A DNA stretch of 16,704 nt from Flavipsychrobacter stenotrophus (GCA_947371715.1 CANBQQ010000023.1:1-16704), one strand, 5' to 3'; positions 7,419-15,228 are shown, counted from the stretch's first letter. Notes: generated by a model from the sequence alone, not told the origin. A program made the numbers and translations.

Positions 7419-9143
7419 ATGAACATATTCAAAACGATATCCCCCCTTTTGCTGTTACTGCCGGCTTTTGCTATGGCCCAGAAAAGCACAATACAGAATA
7501 TTCCGGCTTATCCTCAAGACTACTTCAGGAACCCATTGGATATACCCATTTTTCTTGCCGGCAACTTCGGGGAATGCAGACCAGGGCACTTTCATAGTGG
7601 AATAGACATAAAAACAAAAGGCGAAGAAAATGAGCCTGTACACGCAGCCGGTGACGGTTATGTATCCAGGATAAAAATGGAGAAAGGTGGGTTTGGTCAC
7701 GGACTCTACATTACACATCCAAATGGCTACACTACCCTGTATGCACATCTGAATAACTTCAGTCCTGCCATACAGAAGTACGTAAAAGATAAGCAGTATG
7801 AAAAGCAACGGTGGGATGTGGACCTTCAACTCACTCCATCTCAGTTCCCGGTAAAGAAAGGAGATCAGATTGCGTGGTCGGGCAACACTGGTGCATCAAC
7901 AGCGCCTCATTTGCATTTTGAGATAAGGAATAGCAAAACTGAACATCCGCTGAACCCCGAGTTGTTCGGGTTGACCATAGTTGATAACATAGCCCCTTTA
8001 ATAAAGGAGATTGCTATCGACACCGGCAACATCTATGAGTCGACTCCACTCTTCATTAAAGTTACCAACAACAATATTGTGGCCAGGCCCGTAAAAGGCT
8101 TGCTGGACACATTTACAGGTCCGCTGCCCGGCATGATAGGTATAGGTATCAATGCCGACGACTTTATGAATGGCAGTGACAATAGCCTTACCTTCTACAC
8201 TGCACAACTGTATATGGATGACAAACTACAGGTACAGGTGACACTTGATGATATTGGCTACGATGAGACACGTTATATAAACGCTTATGCCGACTATAGA
8301 ACAAAAGAACTCTATAAGAAATGGGTGCAAAGTCTGTTTCAATTACCGGGCAATCAGTTGAATGGGATCTTTAGTAACCTGAACGGGAGTAAAGGAAGGC
8401 TCGACATAAGTGACGGTAAAGCCCACAAGATAGAAATAGTGCTGACTGATGACAGGAACAATGAAACAAGAGTGCCGTTTTATATAAGATCCACCAAGCC
8501 TACTGCAGCACAGTCTGTAAATACTGCGGGTACCTTGTTTGCGGTAAATAAAGTAAACAGCTACAAGGACAACGACATAGCTTTTTCCCTCGACGAAAGA
8601 CAACTGTATGACGACATACATTTTGTGCTCAATAGAAGATCAGGAGATGGGTTATCTGATAAATTTGGTATCCACTATTCTTACGTACCCCTTCATCACA
8701 ATTTCGACCTGATGATAAAGCCTAACAAGCTTATATCGTTTGCTCTGAGGAGTAAAGTGGTGCTGATGTATACAGATGGTAAAGATGAGGATGGCAGAGC
8801 TGCAAAGACTGATGATAACGGCTGGTATAAGGCTGCGGTGCGCAACTTTGGTACCTATTGGCTGGCTATAGATACGGTGCCGCCGGTAATCAAGAGCGCA
8901 CAGAAGGAGGGCGCGATAATGAGTAAGGCCAAACAGATATTATTTACTGTAAAAGATGCGACAACATCGGTAAAAACATTTAATGGCTATATAGACGATA
9001 AGTGGGTATGCGTAGAGCAGCACGGTAGCGCTTTCTTCTATAAATTTGATGAGCATTGCAGCAAAGGCAAGCATACGTTTGTGCTTAAGGCCGATGATGA
9101 GAATGGCAATTCAAGCGCATACAAACTAACATTTACAAGATAA
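7419..9143 (+). CDS. Secreted M23-family metallopeptidase (LytM-like)
   Basis: This 574-residue protein probably cleaves peptide cross-links of peptidoglycan. Residues 1-20 form a signal peptide ending AMA before Q21. The M23 domain (about 50-185) shows the zinc site: HSGID with H59 and D63, and PHLHFEIR with H164 and H166 (H166 as the third ligand). H110 in YAHL is the usual additional active-site histidine, so all key residues are present. An insertion of about 30 residues lies between YAHL and the SGNTG segment. The remaining ~390 residues form a long C-terminal region with beta-rich, Ig-like character (DTVPPVI, DDENGNSS) and no motif I can name. It starts 34 bases after the regulator and ends 3 bases before the peroxiredoxin ATG, so co-transcription is likely. 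Confidence 0.9.
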   Translation: MNIFKTISPLLLLLPAFAMAQKSTIQNIPAYPQDYFRNPLDIPIFLAGNFGECRPGHFHSGIDIKTKGEENEPVHAAGDGYVSRIKMEKGGFGHGLYITHPNGYTTLYAHLNNFSPAIQKYVKDKQYEKQRWDVDLQLTPSQFPVKKGDQIAWSGNTGASTAPHLHFEIRNSKTEHPLNPELFGLTIVDNIAPLIKEIAIDTGNIYESTPLFIKVTNNNIVARPVKGLLDTFTGPLPGMIGIGINADDFMNGSDNSLTFYTAQLYMDDKLQVQVTLDDIGYDETRYINAYADYRTKELYKKWVQSLFQLPGNQLNGIFSNLNGSKGRLDISDGKAHKIEIVLTDDRNNETRVPFYIRSTKPTAAQSVNTAGTLFAVNKVNSYKDNDIAFSLDERQLYDDIHFVLNRRSGDGLSDKFGIHYSYVPLHHNFDLMIKPNKLISFALRSKVVLMYTDGKDEDGRAAKTDDNGWYKAAVRNFGTYWLAIDTVPPVIKSAQKEGAIMSKAKQILFTVKDATTSVKTFNGYIDDKWVCVEQHGSAFFYKFDEHCSKGKHTFVLKADDENGNSSAYKLTFTR

Positions 9144-9146
9144 TTT

Positions 9147-9608
9147 ATGACACTACAACCGGGAAATACCGCACCAGCATTCACTACAATAGATCAGGAC
9201 GGCAATAAAGTTTCACTAAAGGATTTTAAGGGGCAGAAGGTAGCGCTTTACTTTTACCCGCAAGACAGTACACCAACTTGTACTGTTGAGGCATGCAACC
9301 TGAGAGATAATTTCGCAGTATTGAAAGAAAAAGGAATTGCGATTCTGGGAGTTAGTCCTGATGATGCTAAAAGCCATAAAAAGTTTGAGACCAAGCATTC
9401 ACTCACCTTCCCTCTTCTGGTAGATGCCGACAAGAAAATAATAGAAGCCTATGGTGTATGGGCACAGAAGAAGATGTTTGGTGTTACCTATATGGGCGTA
9501 TTGCGTACAACTTTTCTTATCAATGAAAAAGGAAAGATCGCTCACATAATAGAAAAGGTAAAAAGCAAGGAACACGCTCAGCAGATAATCGAGGTTTGGA
9601 GCGTTTAG
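9147..9608 (+). CDS. bcp: Thioredoxin-dependent thiol peroxidase (Bcp/PrxQ-type peroxiredoxin)
   Basis: This 153-residue cytoplasmic peroxiredoxin reduces hydrogen peroxide and organic hydroperoxides using thioredoxin. It has the usual length and the signature DSTPTCTVEACNLRDNF, with the peroxidatic C45 and, five residues later, the resolving C50 of the atypical 2-Cys PrxQ group. The second residue before C45 is Thr where many homologues have Gly (TPGCT); I regard this as a family variant. Further expected segments are LYFYPQD (34-40), GVSPDD and the C-terminal RTTFLINEKGKI. There is no signal peptide. The start lies 3 bases after the M23 stop, which places it in the same transcript. The functional link to the peptidase is not obvious; such pairings can simply be shared housekeeping. 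Confidence 0.92.
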   Translation: MTLQPGNTAPAFTTIDQDGNKVSLKDFKGQKVALYFYPQDSTPTCTVEACNLRDNFAVLKEKGIAILGVSPDDAKSHKKFETKHSLTFPLLVDADKKIIEAYGVWAQKKMFGVTYMGVLRTTFLINEKGKIAHIIEKVKSKEHAQQIIEVWSV

Positions 9609-9635
9609 GTATGTACAGTACAGGTTATTGTTTGG

Positions 9636-9672
9636 TGTGGTTATTCATTCAACATTTGAAAGAATAACCACA
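9636..9672. promoter_or_regulatory. 37-bp near-perfect palindrome (terminator or operator)
   Basis: TGTGGTTATTC (9636-9646) is perfectly matched by GAATAACCACA (9662-9672). After one A/A mismatch, TTCAA (9648-9652) matches TTGAA (9656-9660) around a CAT loop. That gives 16 base pairs, one mismatch and a 3-nt loop. It lies 28 bases after the bcp stop and 27 bases before the next ATG. No T-run follows, and TAACTTTA (9673-9680), one base off the -7 consensus, directly abuts it. Termination, operator function, or both are possible. Confidence 0.7.
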
Positions 9673-9698
9673 TAACTTTAGGTGCATAAGCTTCTTTT

Positions 9699-10769
9699 AT
9701 GAGGTACCCCATCGGTGCAATTGTTTTAACCTCCCTGCTACTGTCTCTGGCAGACTCTACCGCGCAGACGCGAAAGAAAAAGACCTATCAATTTGACCAT
9801 TCCAGCAGGCGAAGCTTCAATGAGTCAAATACAGTTGACTCGATTTGGACATCCCCCAATTATTTTGTACCTCGTGCAACAGCTGATAAATTTGGAGTGC
9901 TGGGATTGGAGTGTAAAAAACCCTTTAATGACGAGGAAGCTTTATTCAAGCTATTTCCGGGCAATCACTATGACATTCATGACGATGAGAAGCATCCATA
10001 CGTTGGTGAAGGCATAGCTATCTGGCGGTGTAAAGATTGTCCGGTTAATAAAGCAGATGATGAGTACCCACATTTATTTCCCCGTAAAGAAGGTAACCTT
10101 ACAGAAGTATTTAAGGTAAAGTATTTTAAAGACGATAGCGGGCGACGCAATGTATTGGTGGCCTTCCAGACGAATGATATCAGCTACCTGAACGAAATGT
10201 ATATGGGTAATTGTAAAGGCGCTGATATGAGCCTTGCGTTATTTAAATTATACAAAAACAAATGGAGGCTTACCAACTTTACCCTGTTTGCGGGCTGCCT
10301 GGGCACTTATCAGCACCTGCCACATGATATTGCGCCTATAAAGCTGGGAGTGAACAACTATGGTGTCGAGATTCGTACAGAGTGTTACAACCCCGGTGGC
10401 CCCGGATGGGGAAACCTCATCATATATGCGCCTGTTGGCGGACAGTTCAAAGAAGTACTCAATACACCTTCTTCCAGATATATGAGTTCACCGTGCAATA
10501 ATTGGGGAACAGCGGTGGAACGGCAAAAAGACCAACTCCCCTTCAGCGACCTGAAGACAATAACCGAGGGAGATTTTTGCCGCGAGGTTTTCATCGGCGA
10601 ATCCAGGTTCGATACTGCGATCAATGTGCCTGATGAAGTTCACTACCGTACAGGTACGGCAGATAGCTTTGGTTTTCGCATCACAAAACTGTATCATTTC
10701 GAAAATAACAGGTATAAACTCACACAGACCCGCACCCGTTATAATACTGTAAAGGCAAAGAAAAACTAA
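9699..10769 (+). CDS. Secreted protein of unknown function with eight cysteines
   Basis: I do not recognise this 356-residue protein. Residues 1-22 form a good signal peptide ending STA before Q23, so it should be exported. The mature chain has eight cysteines (72, 111, 114, 172, 200, 229, 266, 294), including a CKDC pair at 111-114; the even number suits disulfide bonding or, less likely, metal or haem binding. Short conserved-looking stretches include GEGIAIWRCKDCP, FAGCLGTYQHLPHDIAPI and NPGGPGWGN. No membrane segment or sorting domain is seen, and the end is basic (VKAKKN). It follows the 37-bp palindrome, suggesting its own promoter, and its TAA is two bases from the convergent dinB stop. 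Confidence 0.75.
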   Translation: MRYPIGAIVLTSLLLSLADSTAQTRKKKTYQFDHSSRRSFNESNTVDSIWTSPNYFVPRATADKFGVLGLECKKPFNDEEALFKLFPGNHYDIHDDEKHPYVGEGIAIWRCKDCPVNKADDEYPHLFPRKEGNLTEVFKVKYFKDDSGRRNVLVAFQTNDISYLNEMYMGNCKGADMSLALFKLYKNKWRLTNFTLFAGCLGTYQHLPHDIAPIKLGVNNYGVEIRTECYNPGGPGWGNLIIYAPVGGQFKEVLNTPSSRYMSSPCNNWGTAVERQKDQLPFSDLKTITEGDFCREVFIGESRFDTAINVPDEVHYRTGTADSFGFRITKLYHFENNRYKLTQTRTRYNTVKAKKN

Positions 10770-10771
10770 AG

Positions 10772-11878
10772 CTAAGGGAACAACTCGAGCTGCACGCTAT
10801 TACCCTTTACCATAGGTGGTTTTTGTTCACCAAAGTTCGACATCGATATCCCCAGTAGTCTTACTTTTTTATCGGTGATGTCGCTCTTTACCAGCAAGTC
10901 AACTGCAGTATCGAACAAAGTTTCGAAATCAGCAACGGGCCTGGCAAAGGAAAAGCTTCGGGTTATTTGCTTAAAGTCGCTGTACTTTACTTTTAGGGTT
11001 ATTGTTCTGCCTTTCAGCTGATGCCGCAACAGGCTGTTGGCTACATTTCCTGCTATTTTCTGCAGCTCTGCGCTCATTTCGTCTATGGTAGTAAGGTCAT
11101 ATGGAAAGGTATCTTCTGCCCCCATAGATTTTGTCTCCCTGTGCGGCTGAACCTGCCGGTTATCTATACCTCTTACTATCTTGTAGTAGAACCCTCCTAC
11201 TTTGCCAAACCGATGAGTTAATTCATGTTCTGTTAGTCGCTTCAGATCGGCGCCGGTGTGCAATCCCATATTCTTCATCTTGGCTGCCGTTACCTGTCCT
11301 ACTCCAAAGAACTTTTCAACCGGTAGATCCTCCATAAATTTCTCTATCTGGGCGGGACTAATGAAAGTTAGTCCATCGGGCTTATTAAGGTCTGAGGCTA
11401 TTTTAGCTACAAACTTGTTGATAGATACACCTGCAGATGCTGTGAGGTATAACTCATCTTTGATAGCCTGTTTTATCCTTCTCGCTATCTCTATTGCCGA
11501 TCCTATGTTTTGCTTGTCTTCAGAAACATCAAGATAGGCTTCGTCCAGCGATAGTGGTTCAATAAGATCCGTGTACCGGCTGAATATTTCCCTTATGCCT
11601 TGCGATACTTCTTTGTATGCCGCAAACCTCGGCCTGATAAATAATACATGGGGACATAACTGTAAAGCTCTTTTAGATGGCATTGCCGAGCGGATGCCGA
11701 ATTTACGTGCTTCATAGCTCGCCGTGGCTACTACCCCACCCCTCCCTTCAGGCGAACCACCAACAACTATTGGCTTTCCTTTGAGATCCGGATTGTCCCT
11801 TTGTTCTACCGACGCATAAAATGCATCCATATCAATATGGATGATCTTACGTTGTTTGATATCGGGCTCCTGCTCCAT
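10772..11878 (-). CDS. dinB: DNA polymerase IV (Y-family translesion polymerase)
   Basis: This 368-residue Y-family polymerase copies past DNA lesions with low fidelity. The palm shows HIDMDAFYASVE with metal ligands D16 and D18 and a steric-gate aromatic residue at 21, and EPLSLDEAYLD with D112 and E113 completing the catalytic carboxylates. Other family signatures are GGVVATASYEARKFGI (residues 47-62), SAGVSINKFVAKIAS, and a helix-hairpin-helix region around GVGQVTAAKMKNMGL. The little-finger domain follows to the end. The last residues, QLELFP, fit the beta sliding-clamp binding motif that recruits Pol IV to the replication fork. The protein has full family length with all catalytic residues. 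I see no LexA-like box in the 120-bp upstream region, though I do not know the local consensus. Confidence 0.95.
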   Translation of the reverse strand: MEQEPDIKQRKIIHIDMDAFYASVEQRDNPDLKGKPIVVGGSPEGRGGVVATASYEARKFGIRSAMPSKRALQLCPHVLFIRPRFAAYKEVSQGIREIFSRYTDLIEPLSLDEAYLDVSEDKQNIGSAIEIARRIKQAIKDELYLTASAGVSINKFVAKIASDLNKPDGLTFISPAQIEKFMEDLPVEKFFGVGQVTAAKMKNMGLHTGADLKRLTEHELTHRFGKVGGFYYKIVRGIDNRQVQPHRETKSMGAEDTFPYDLTTIDEMSAELQKIAGNVANSLLRHQLKGRTITLKVKYSDFKQITRSFSFARPVADFETLFDTAVDLLVKSDITDKKVRLLGISMSNFGEQKPPMVKGNSVQLELFP

Positions 11879-11947
11879 CTACTACTGCCTTTTCACGAAT
11901 TTTATTGCTGATGTAAATTAATAAATTTTATCTTGCGCTCCGTTTGG

Positions 11948-11960
11948 TACTATAATAGTA
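11948..11960. promoter_or_regulatory. 13-bp perfect palindrome between dinB and the SET gene
   Basis: TACTATAATAGTA is a perfect palindrome around a central A, in the 119-bp region between two divergent genes. It could be an operator, or part of an AT-rich promoter; TATCATTG (11959-11966) overlapping its right end is one base from the -7 consensus. The evidence is symmetry and position only. Confidence 0.25.
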
Positions 11961-11997
11961 TCATTGTAATCTCTTAATAAACGAATATATAGGTAGT

Positions 11998-12381
11998 ATG
12001 GGTATGAAAATTTATGTAGGACAATCAGGATTGCCGGGAGCTGGCAGAGGAGTGTTTGCTTCTGCAGCCATAAAAGAAGGTGAAGTAATAGAGAATTGTC
12101 CTATTCTCATTTTTGACAAGAAGGATGATGCCCATATCAGCAAGACCCTCCTCATGCACTATATTTTTGACTACACCGGCAGGGCATCAATGCTGGCTTT
12201 GGGTTACGGCTCTATCTACAACCACAACATTGTACCCAATGCCATGTATGAATTAGCTGAATATGAGGGTATGCCCGAATTCAATAACGAACTGTGCATT
12301 ACTGCACTTAGGCCTATTGCTAAAGGCGAAGAGATCTTTATCAACTACGGTCCTTACTACGACGAGAAGTTTAAGAAATAA
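11998..12381 (+). CDS. Small SET-domain protein (putative protein-lysine methyltransferase)
   Basis: This 127-residue protein is almost entirely a SET domain, the fold of S-adenosylmethionine-dependent lysine methyltransferases. It shows the N-terminal GAGRGVFA (14-21), the core GYGSIYNHNIVPNA (69-82; equivalent to the NHxxxPN cofactor and active-site loop), and GEEIFINYGPYY (110-121; equivalent to the GEELxxDY motif). The cysteines typical of eukaryotic post-SET zinc sites are absent, so this is the compact bacterial form. The target is unknown; bacterial relatives have been suggested to modify ribosomal or DNA-binding proteins. Two starts are possible, ATG at 11998 or the third codon ATG at 12004. 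The gene stands alone, divergent from dinB and closed by a strong hairpin. Confidence 0.85.
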   Translation: MGMKIYVGQSGLPGAGRGVFASAAIKEGEVIENCPILIFDKKDDAHISKTLLMHYIFDYTGRASMLALGYGSIYNHNIVPNAMYELAEYEGMPEFNNELCITALRPIAKGEEIFINYGPYYDEKFKK

Positions 12382-12405
12382 TTATCTTGCTGACAACGAT
12401 AAATT

Positions 12406-12441
12406 GAAACAGCCTCCTGACGAATGTCAGGAGGCTGTTTC
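12406..12441. terminator. Strong bidirectional terminator (perfect 16-bp stem)
   Basis: GAAACAGCCTCCTGAC (12406-12421) is perfectly complementary to GTCAGGAGGCTGTTTC (12426-12441) across a GAAT loop. TGTTTTAAT follows on the plus strand. It lies between the convergent ends of the SET gene (stop 12381) and phoH (stop 12464), so it probably ends transcripts from both sides. Confidence 0.9.
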
Positions 12442-12463
12442 TGTTTTAATAAATATTTACCAG

Positions 12464-13483
12464 CTATGGCTTATCCTGCTGCGGAGTAGGCTCAAACTTA
12501 TGGTTCTTTCTCTTTTCCTCTGCTTCATCTTCCCGCTCCTGGTCCTTGTCATAAGCGCGGATGATCGCCTTAACCAATCTGTGACGAACAACGTCGGCTT
12601 CATCAAGCTGTATGTAAGCGATACCATCTATATTACGTAGTATTCTCGATGCTTTGATCAGGCCCGACTTCTGGTTCTTAGGTAAATCGACCTGTGTCAT
12701 ATCACCGGTTATAACTGCTTTTGCCGATGGACCTATACGGGTAAGGAACATCTTTATCTGCAGGTCAGTAGTATTCTGCGCTTCATCTAATATGATGAAG
12801 GCATTATCAAGCGTACGACCGCGCATATAAGCCAGTGGTGCTATCTCTATGATGCGGTTGGTCATATAATAGTTCAGCTTATCGCTTGGTATCATATCAT
12901 CCAGTGCATCGTAAAGCGGACGCAGGTAAGGGTCGATCTTTTCTTTAAGATCACCGGGCAGGAAACCAAGGTTTTCACCGGCTTCAACCGCAGGGCGGGT
13001 TAGAATGATCTTGCGTACGGCTTTATTCTTCAGTGCCCTTACTGCCAATGCCACCGCGGTGTATGTCTTACCGGTACCTGCCGGGCCTATGGCAAAAATG
13101 ATATCGTTCTTCTCGCATGCTGCAGCCATCGCTTTCTGATTAGCTGTCTTAGCGCGCACCACTTTGCCGTTAGGACCAAAGACCAGGATATCGTTGGCAA
13201 CTACTTCTTCCGCAGGTCCACCTTCGCTTTCTTCATCTCCCAGTATCTTAGAGAAATAATTTTCAGACATATGGCCATTGCGTTCCAGAAACTGTATCAC
13301 CTGCCCTATCTTGGCTTGTGCTGCATTAACCTCATCCGGCTGACCCGATAGCTTGATCTGGGTTCCTCTTGATAGGAGTTTCAGCAGAGGGAATCTGCGT
13401 TTCAATATTTCAAACTTACTGTTGTTGATCCCGAAAAATTCAATGGGATTAACTGTCTCGAGGTTAATGATCGCTTCAGTCAA
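12464..13483 (-). CDS. PhoH family protein (PhoH-like ATPase)
   Basis: This 339-residue cytoplasmic P-loop ATPase belongs to the PhoH group, which is linked to RNA metabolism and sometimes to phosphate limitation. The Walker A motif is GPAGTGKT (133-140) and the Walker B motif is IILDEAQN (230-237). Other family segments are RPAVEAGENLGFLPGDLKEK (163-182), YMRGRTLDNAFI (219-230) and ITGDMTQVDLP (258-268). The N-terminal ~85 residues, with GINNSKFEILKRRFP and a KH-like region, are usual for the Bacteroidota form. The C-terminus is a charged tail (about 313-339). The start is a TTG at 13483: an in-frame stop lies five codons upstream and the next in-frame ATG is only at residue 72, inside the conserved N-terminal part. 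The gene shares the direction of purE upstream with an 86-bp gap. Confidence 0.9.
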   Translation of the reverse strand: MTEAIINLETVNPIEFFGINNSKFEILKRRFPLLKLLSRGTQIKLSGQPDEVNAAQAKIGQVIQFLERNGHMSENYFSKILGDEESEGGPAEEVVANDILVFGPNGKVVRAKTANQKAMAAACEKNDIIFAIGPAGTGKTYTAVALAVRALKNKAVRKIILTRPAVEAGENLGFLPGDLKEKIDPYLRPLYDALDDMIPSDKLNYYMTNRIIEIAPLAYMRGRTLDNAFIILDEAQNTTDLQIKMFLTRIGPSAKAVITGDMTQVDLPKNQKSGLIKASRILRNIDGIAYIQLDEADVVRHRLVKAIIRAYDKDQEREDEAEEKRKNHKFEPTPQQDKP

Positions 13484-13569
13484 GGTGCAGTTTTTTTAGT
13501 TCGTTAATAAATATACGAAACGTGTGCCAACAGGGTTTATTATCACTACGTTACCTTTTAACAAAGCAG

Positions 13570-14025
13570 TTAGATACGGTATTCATTGGCTTTGAATTCT
13601 TCCAGTTTCTTCGCCATTGTATCGTTAGAAAGTGCGAACATCCTTGCGCACATTACTGCGGCATTACGTGCACCTGCTTTACCTACTGCAAGCGTACCTA
13701 CAGGCAGACCGGCAGGCATCTGTACAATGCTATACAAGGCATCGATACCACCAGGCAAACCACCTTCCAACGGCACACCCAACACCGGTAAAGATGTATA
13801 AGCTGCGCATACACCCGGCAAAGCAGCGGCCATACCTGCTGCTGCAACTACGGCACCAAAACCGTTTTCACGGGCAGTTACCATTAATTCCCTTACTTTA
13901 TCAGGGTTACGGTGGGCAGATGCTACAACCATTGTGTTTTCAATACCAAACCAGTTGAGCCATTTGCTGCATTCCTGCATTACGCTGTCGTCGGTCTGAG
14001 ACCCCATGATGATCATTACTTTCAT
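13570..14025 (-). CDS. purE: N5-carboxyaminoimidazole ribonucleotide mutase (PurE class I)
   Basis: PurE converts N5-CAIR to CAIR in purine synthesis, usually as an octamer working after PurK. The 151-residue product has MGSQTDDSVM (7-16; phosphate-binding loop), SAHRNPDKV (36-44; H38 corresponds to E. coli H45), the central GMAAALPG loop (64-71), and LYSIVQMPAGLPVGTLAVGKAGARNAA (97-123). An upstream ATG at 14100 would add 25 residues not seen in the family, so I chose the ATG at 14025, which puts the first beta strand at the very start. The residue aligning with E. coli H75 is Ala68 (codon 13824-13822, GCT) rather than His, and GG in the same loop is GM. No purK is seen nearby. The frame is intact throughout. 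Confidence 0.93.
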   Translation of the reverse strand: MKVMIIMGSQTDDSVMQECSKWLNWFGIENTMVVASAHRNPDKVRELMVTARENGFGAVVAAAGMAAALPGVCAAYTSLPVLGVPLEGGLPGGIDALYSIVQMPAGLPVGTLAVGKAGARNAAVMCARMFALSNDTMAKKLEEFKANEYRI

Positions 14026-14169
14026 AAAAAAAATGAGATATATGTTTCGGGTGAAATTATTGCATCGCTTGAAACAAAAAATAGGATACTTATCCACCAA
14101 TCTGCATAACTTTTTGGTTCTAATTTGTTAGGAGTTGTAAATTATCAAGTGGTACCCCATATAGCTTTG

Positions 14170-15228
14170 TCATGATCCGGTTAGCCTGCTCAACAGTATT
14201 TCAAAAACCTCGCTGGTCTTATCCGTTTGTGCATTCGCAAATAATATATAGGCTCTGTTATTATCTCTATCAATAAACACTTGCGACAAAAATGTTCCGG
14301 GATTACCGGTATGAAAGGACAGCTTATGCCCATTCTCTTCTCGCCAGAACCACCCTACTGCAAATTCAGGCAAACCGAAATGCAGATATTCAAATTCCTT
14401 CTTTGACAATAGTGTTGATTGACCCCTAAGTCCTTTCAATTGCAACTGAATGAACTTTGCATAATCTGGCAACGTAACATTAACATTGCCGGCAGGCAAT
14501 AACCAGTTGAGTTTATAATTATCTGCCGGGGCTTCAGGTTCCAAGTTGGCATAGTGTCCCCATGGCTGTAGCGTATCAAGCATATTCGGTGCACCAAAAC
14601 CAAAGTCTATATCCAGCTTCTTTCCTAATTCAGTGATCAATTGTTTGCAGCTCTTCCCCGACGCCCTTTCCAGCATAAGGCCCGCTGCCACATAGCCGGG
14701 GTTGCTGAATCCAAATCCCTTATCTCTCTTTATTGGCGGCTTTTGCAGGGACCATTGTATGAACTGGTAGCGTTGTTGTTCTTCATTGTCGGCAAGGTTG
14801 ATCAATGTCGGCGCATCATTTGTGTATGTCCAGCTCATCAGCGATGAGCGGAATGATAACAACTCAAGTAAAGTCGTATTGTAATATTCTTTCTTACTGA
14901 CATTCTTTAACTCAGGATAGAGATCAAAAAACTTCGTCGTCCATTTTATCTTTCCCTGTTTTACCAATTCAGCTGCAATAAAAGCCGTAATAGTTTTTGT
15001 ATTTGACCCTATCCTGAATCGGTCAGTGATACCGGCAGCATGAGCGGTGTTGATCTTAGTAACACCCGAGACATGCATCTCTATTATACTATCCGTTGAT
15101 ATAACCGCATATGCCAGTTCCGGCACATTATAAGCCACTCTTATACTATCTGCAAATCGGGTGTTATTGCGGCTTTGAGCGGAGATGGTTAAACAAACAA
15201 AAAGGAAACAAAGAAGAAAATGGCGCAT
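14170..15228 (-). CDS. Serine hydrolase of the beta-lactamase/PBP4 (class C-like) family
   Basis: This 352-residue exported protein has the fold of class C beta-lactamases, D-aminopeptidases and esterases. Residues 1-17 form a signal peptide (ending ISA before Q18). The first motif, SxxK, is intact as S75-N-T-K78 within RIGSNTKTITA. The second motif, normally Y-x-N, reads F174-S-N176 within GFGFSNPGY, so the usual catalytic Tyr is Phe. The third motif is H306-T-G308, a common variant of KTG. The usual LLSHTSGL segment is altered to LLSFRSSL (123-130). The LPAGNVNVTLPDYAKFIQ segment (244-261) matches the family's SxxDxxKF region. The true substrate is unknown, and activity may be altered. The gene lies 144 bases upstream of purE in the same direction, with no obvious functional tie. 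Confidence 0.88.
   Translation of the reverse strand: MRHFLLCFLFVCLTISAQSRNNTRFADSIRVAYNVPELAYAVISTDSIIEMHVSGVTKINTAHAAGITDRFRIGSNTKTITAFIAAELVKQGKIKWTTKFFDLYPELKNVSKKEYYNTTLLELLSFRSSLMSWTYTNDAPTLINLADNEEQQRYQFIQWSLQKPPIKRDKGFGFSNPGYVAAGLMLERASGKSCKQLITELGKKLDIDFGFGAPNMLDTLQPWGHYANLEPEAPADNYKLNWLLPAGNVNVTLPDYAKFIQLQLKGLRGQSTLLSKKEFEYLHFGLPEFAVGWFWREENGHKLSFHTGNPGTFLSQVFIDRDNNRAYILFANAQTDKTSEVFEILLSRLTGS

Noticed and set aside
8343..8621. Antisense open frame inside the M23 peptidase gene
   Set aside because: It has no signal, motif or upstream element and is best explained by the codon pattern of the gene on the other strand. The same holds for the other antisense frames in the kinase, regulator and PKD genes.
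12263..12640. Open frame on the plus strand crossing the SET gene end and the phoH end
   Set aside because: It overlaps two convincing genes and the terminator hairpin, and its translation has no recognisable features.
14026..14100. Upstream ATG at 14100 extending PurE by 25 residues
   Set aside because: The extra residues do not resemble PurE, and the family's first beta strand begins right after the ATG at 14025.
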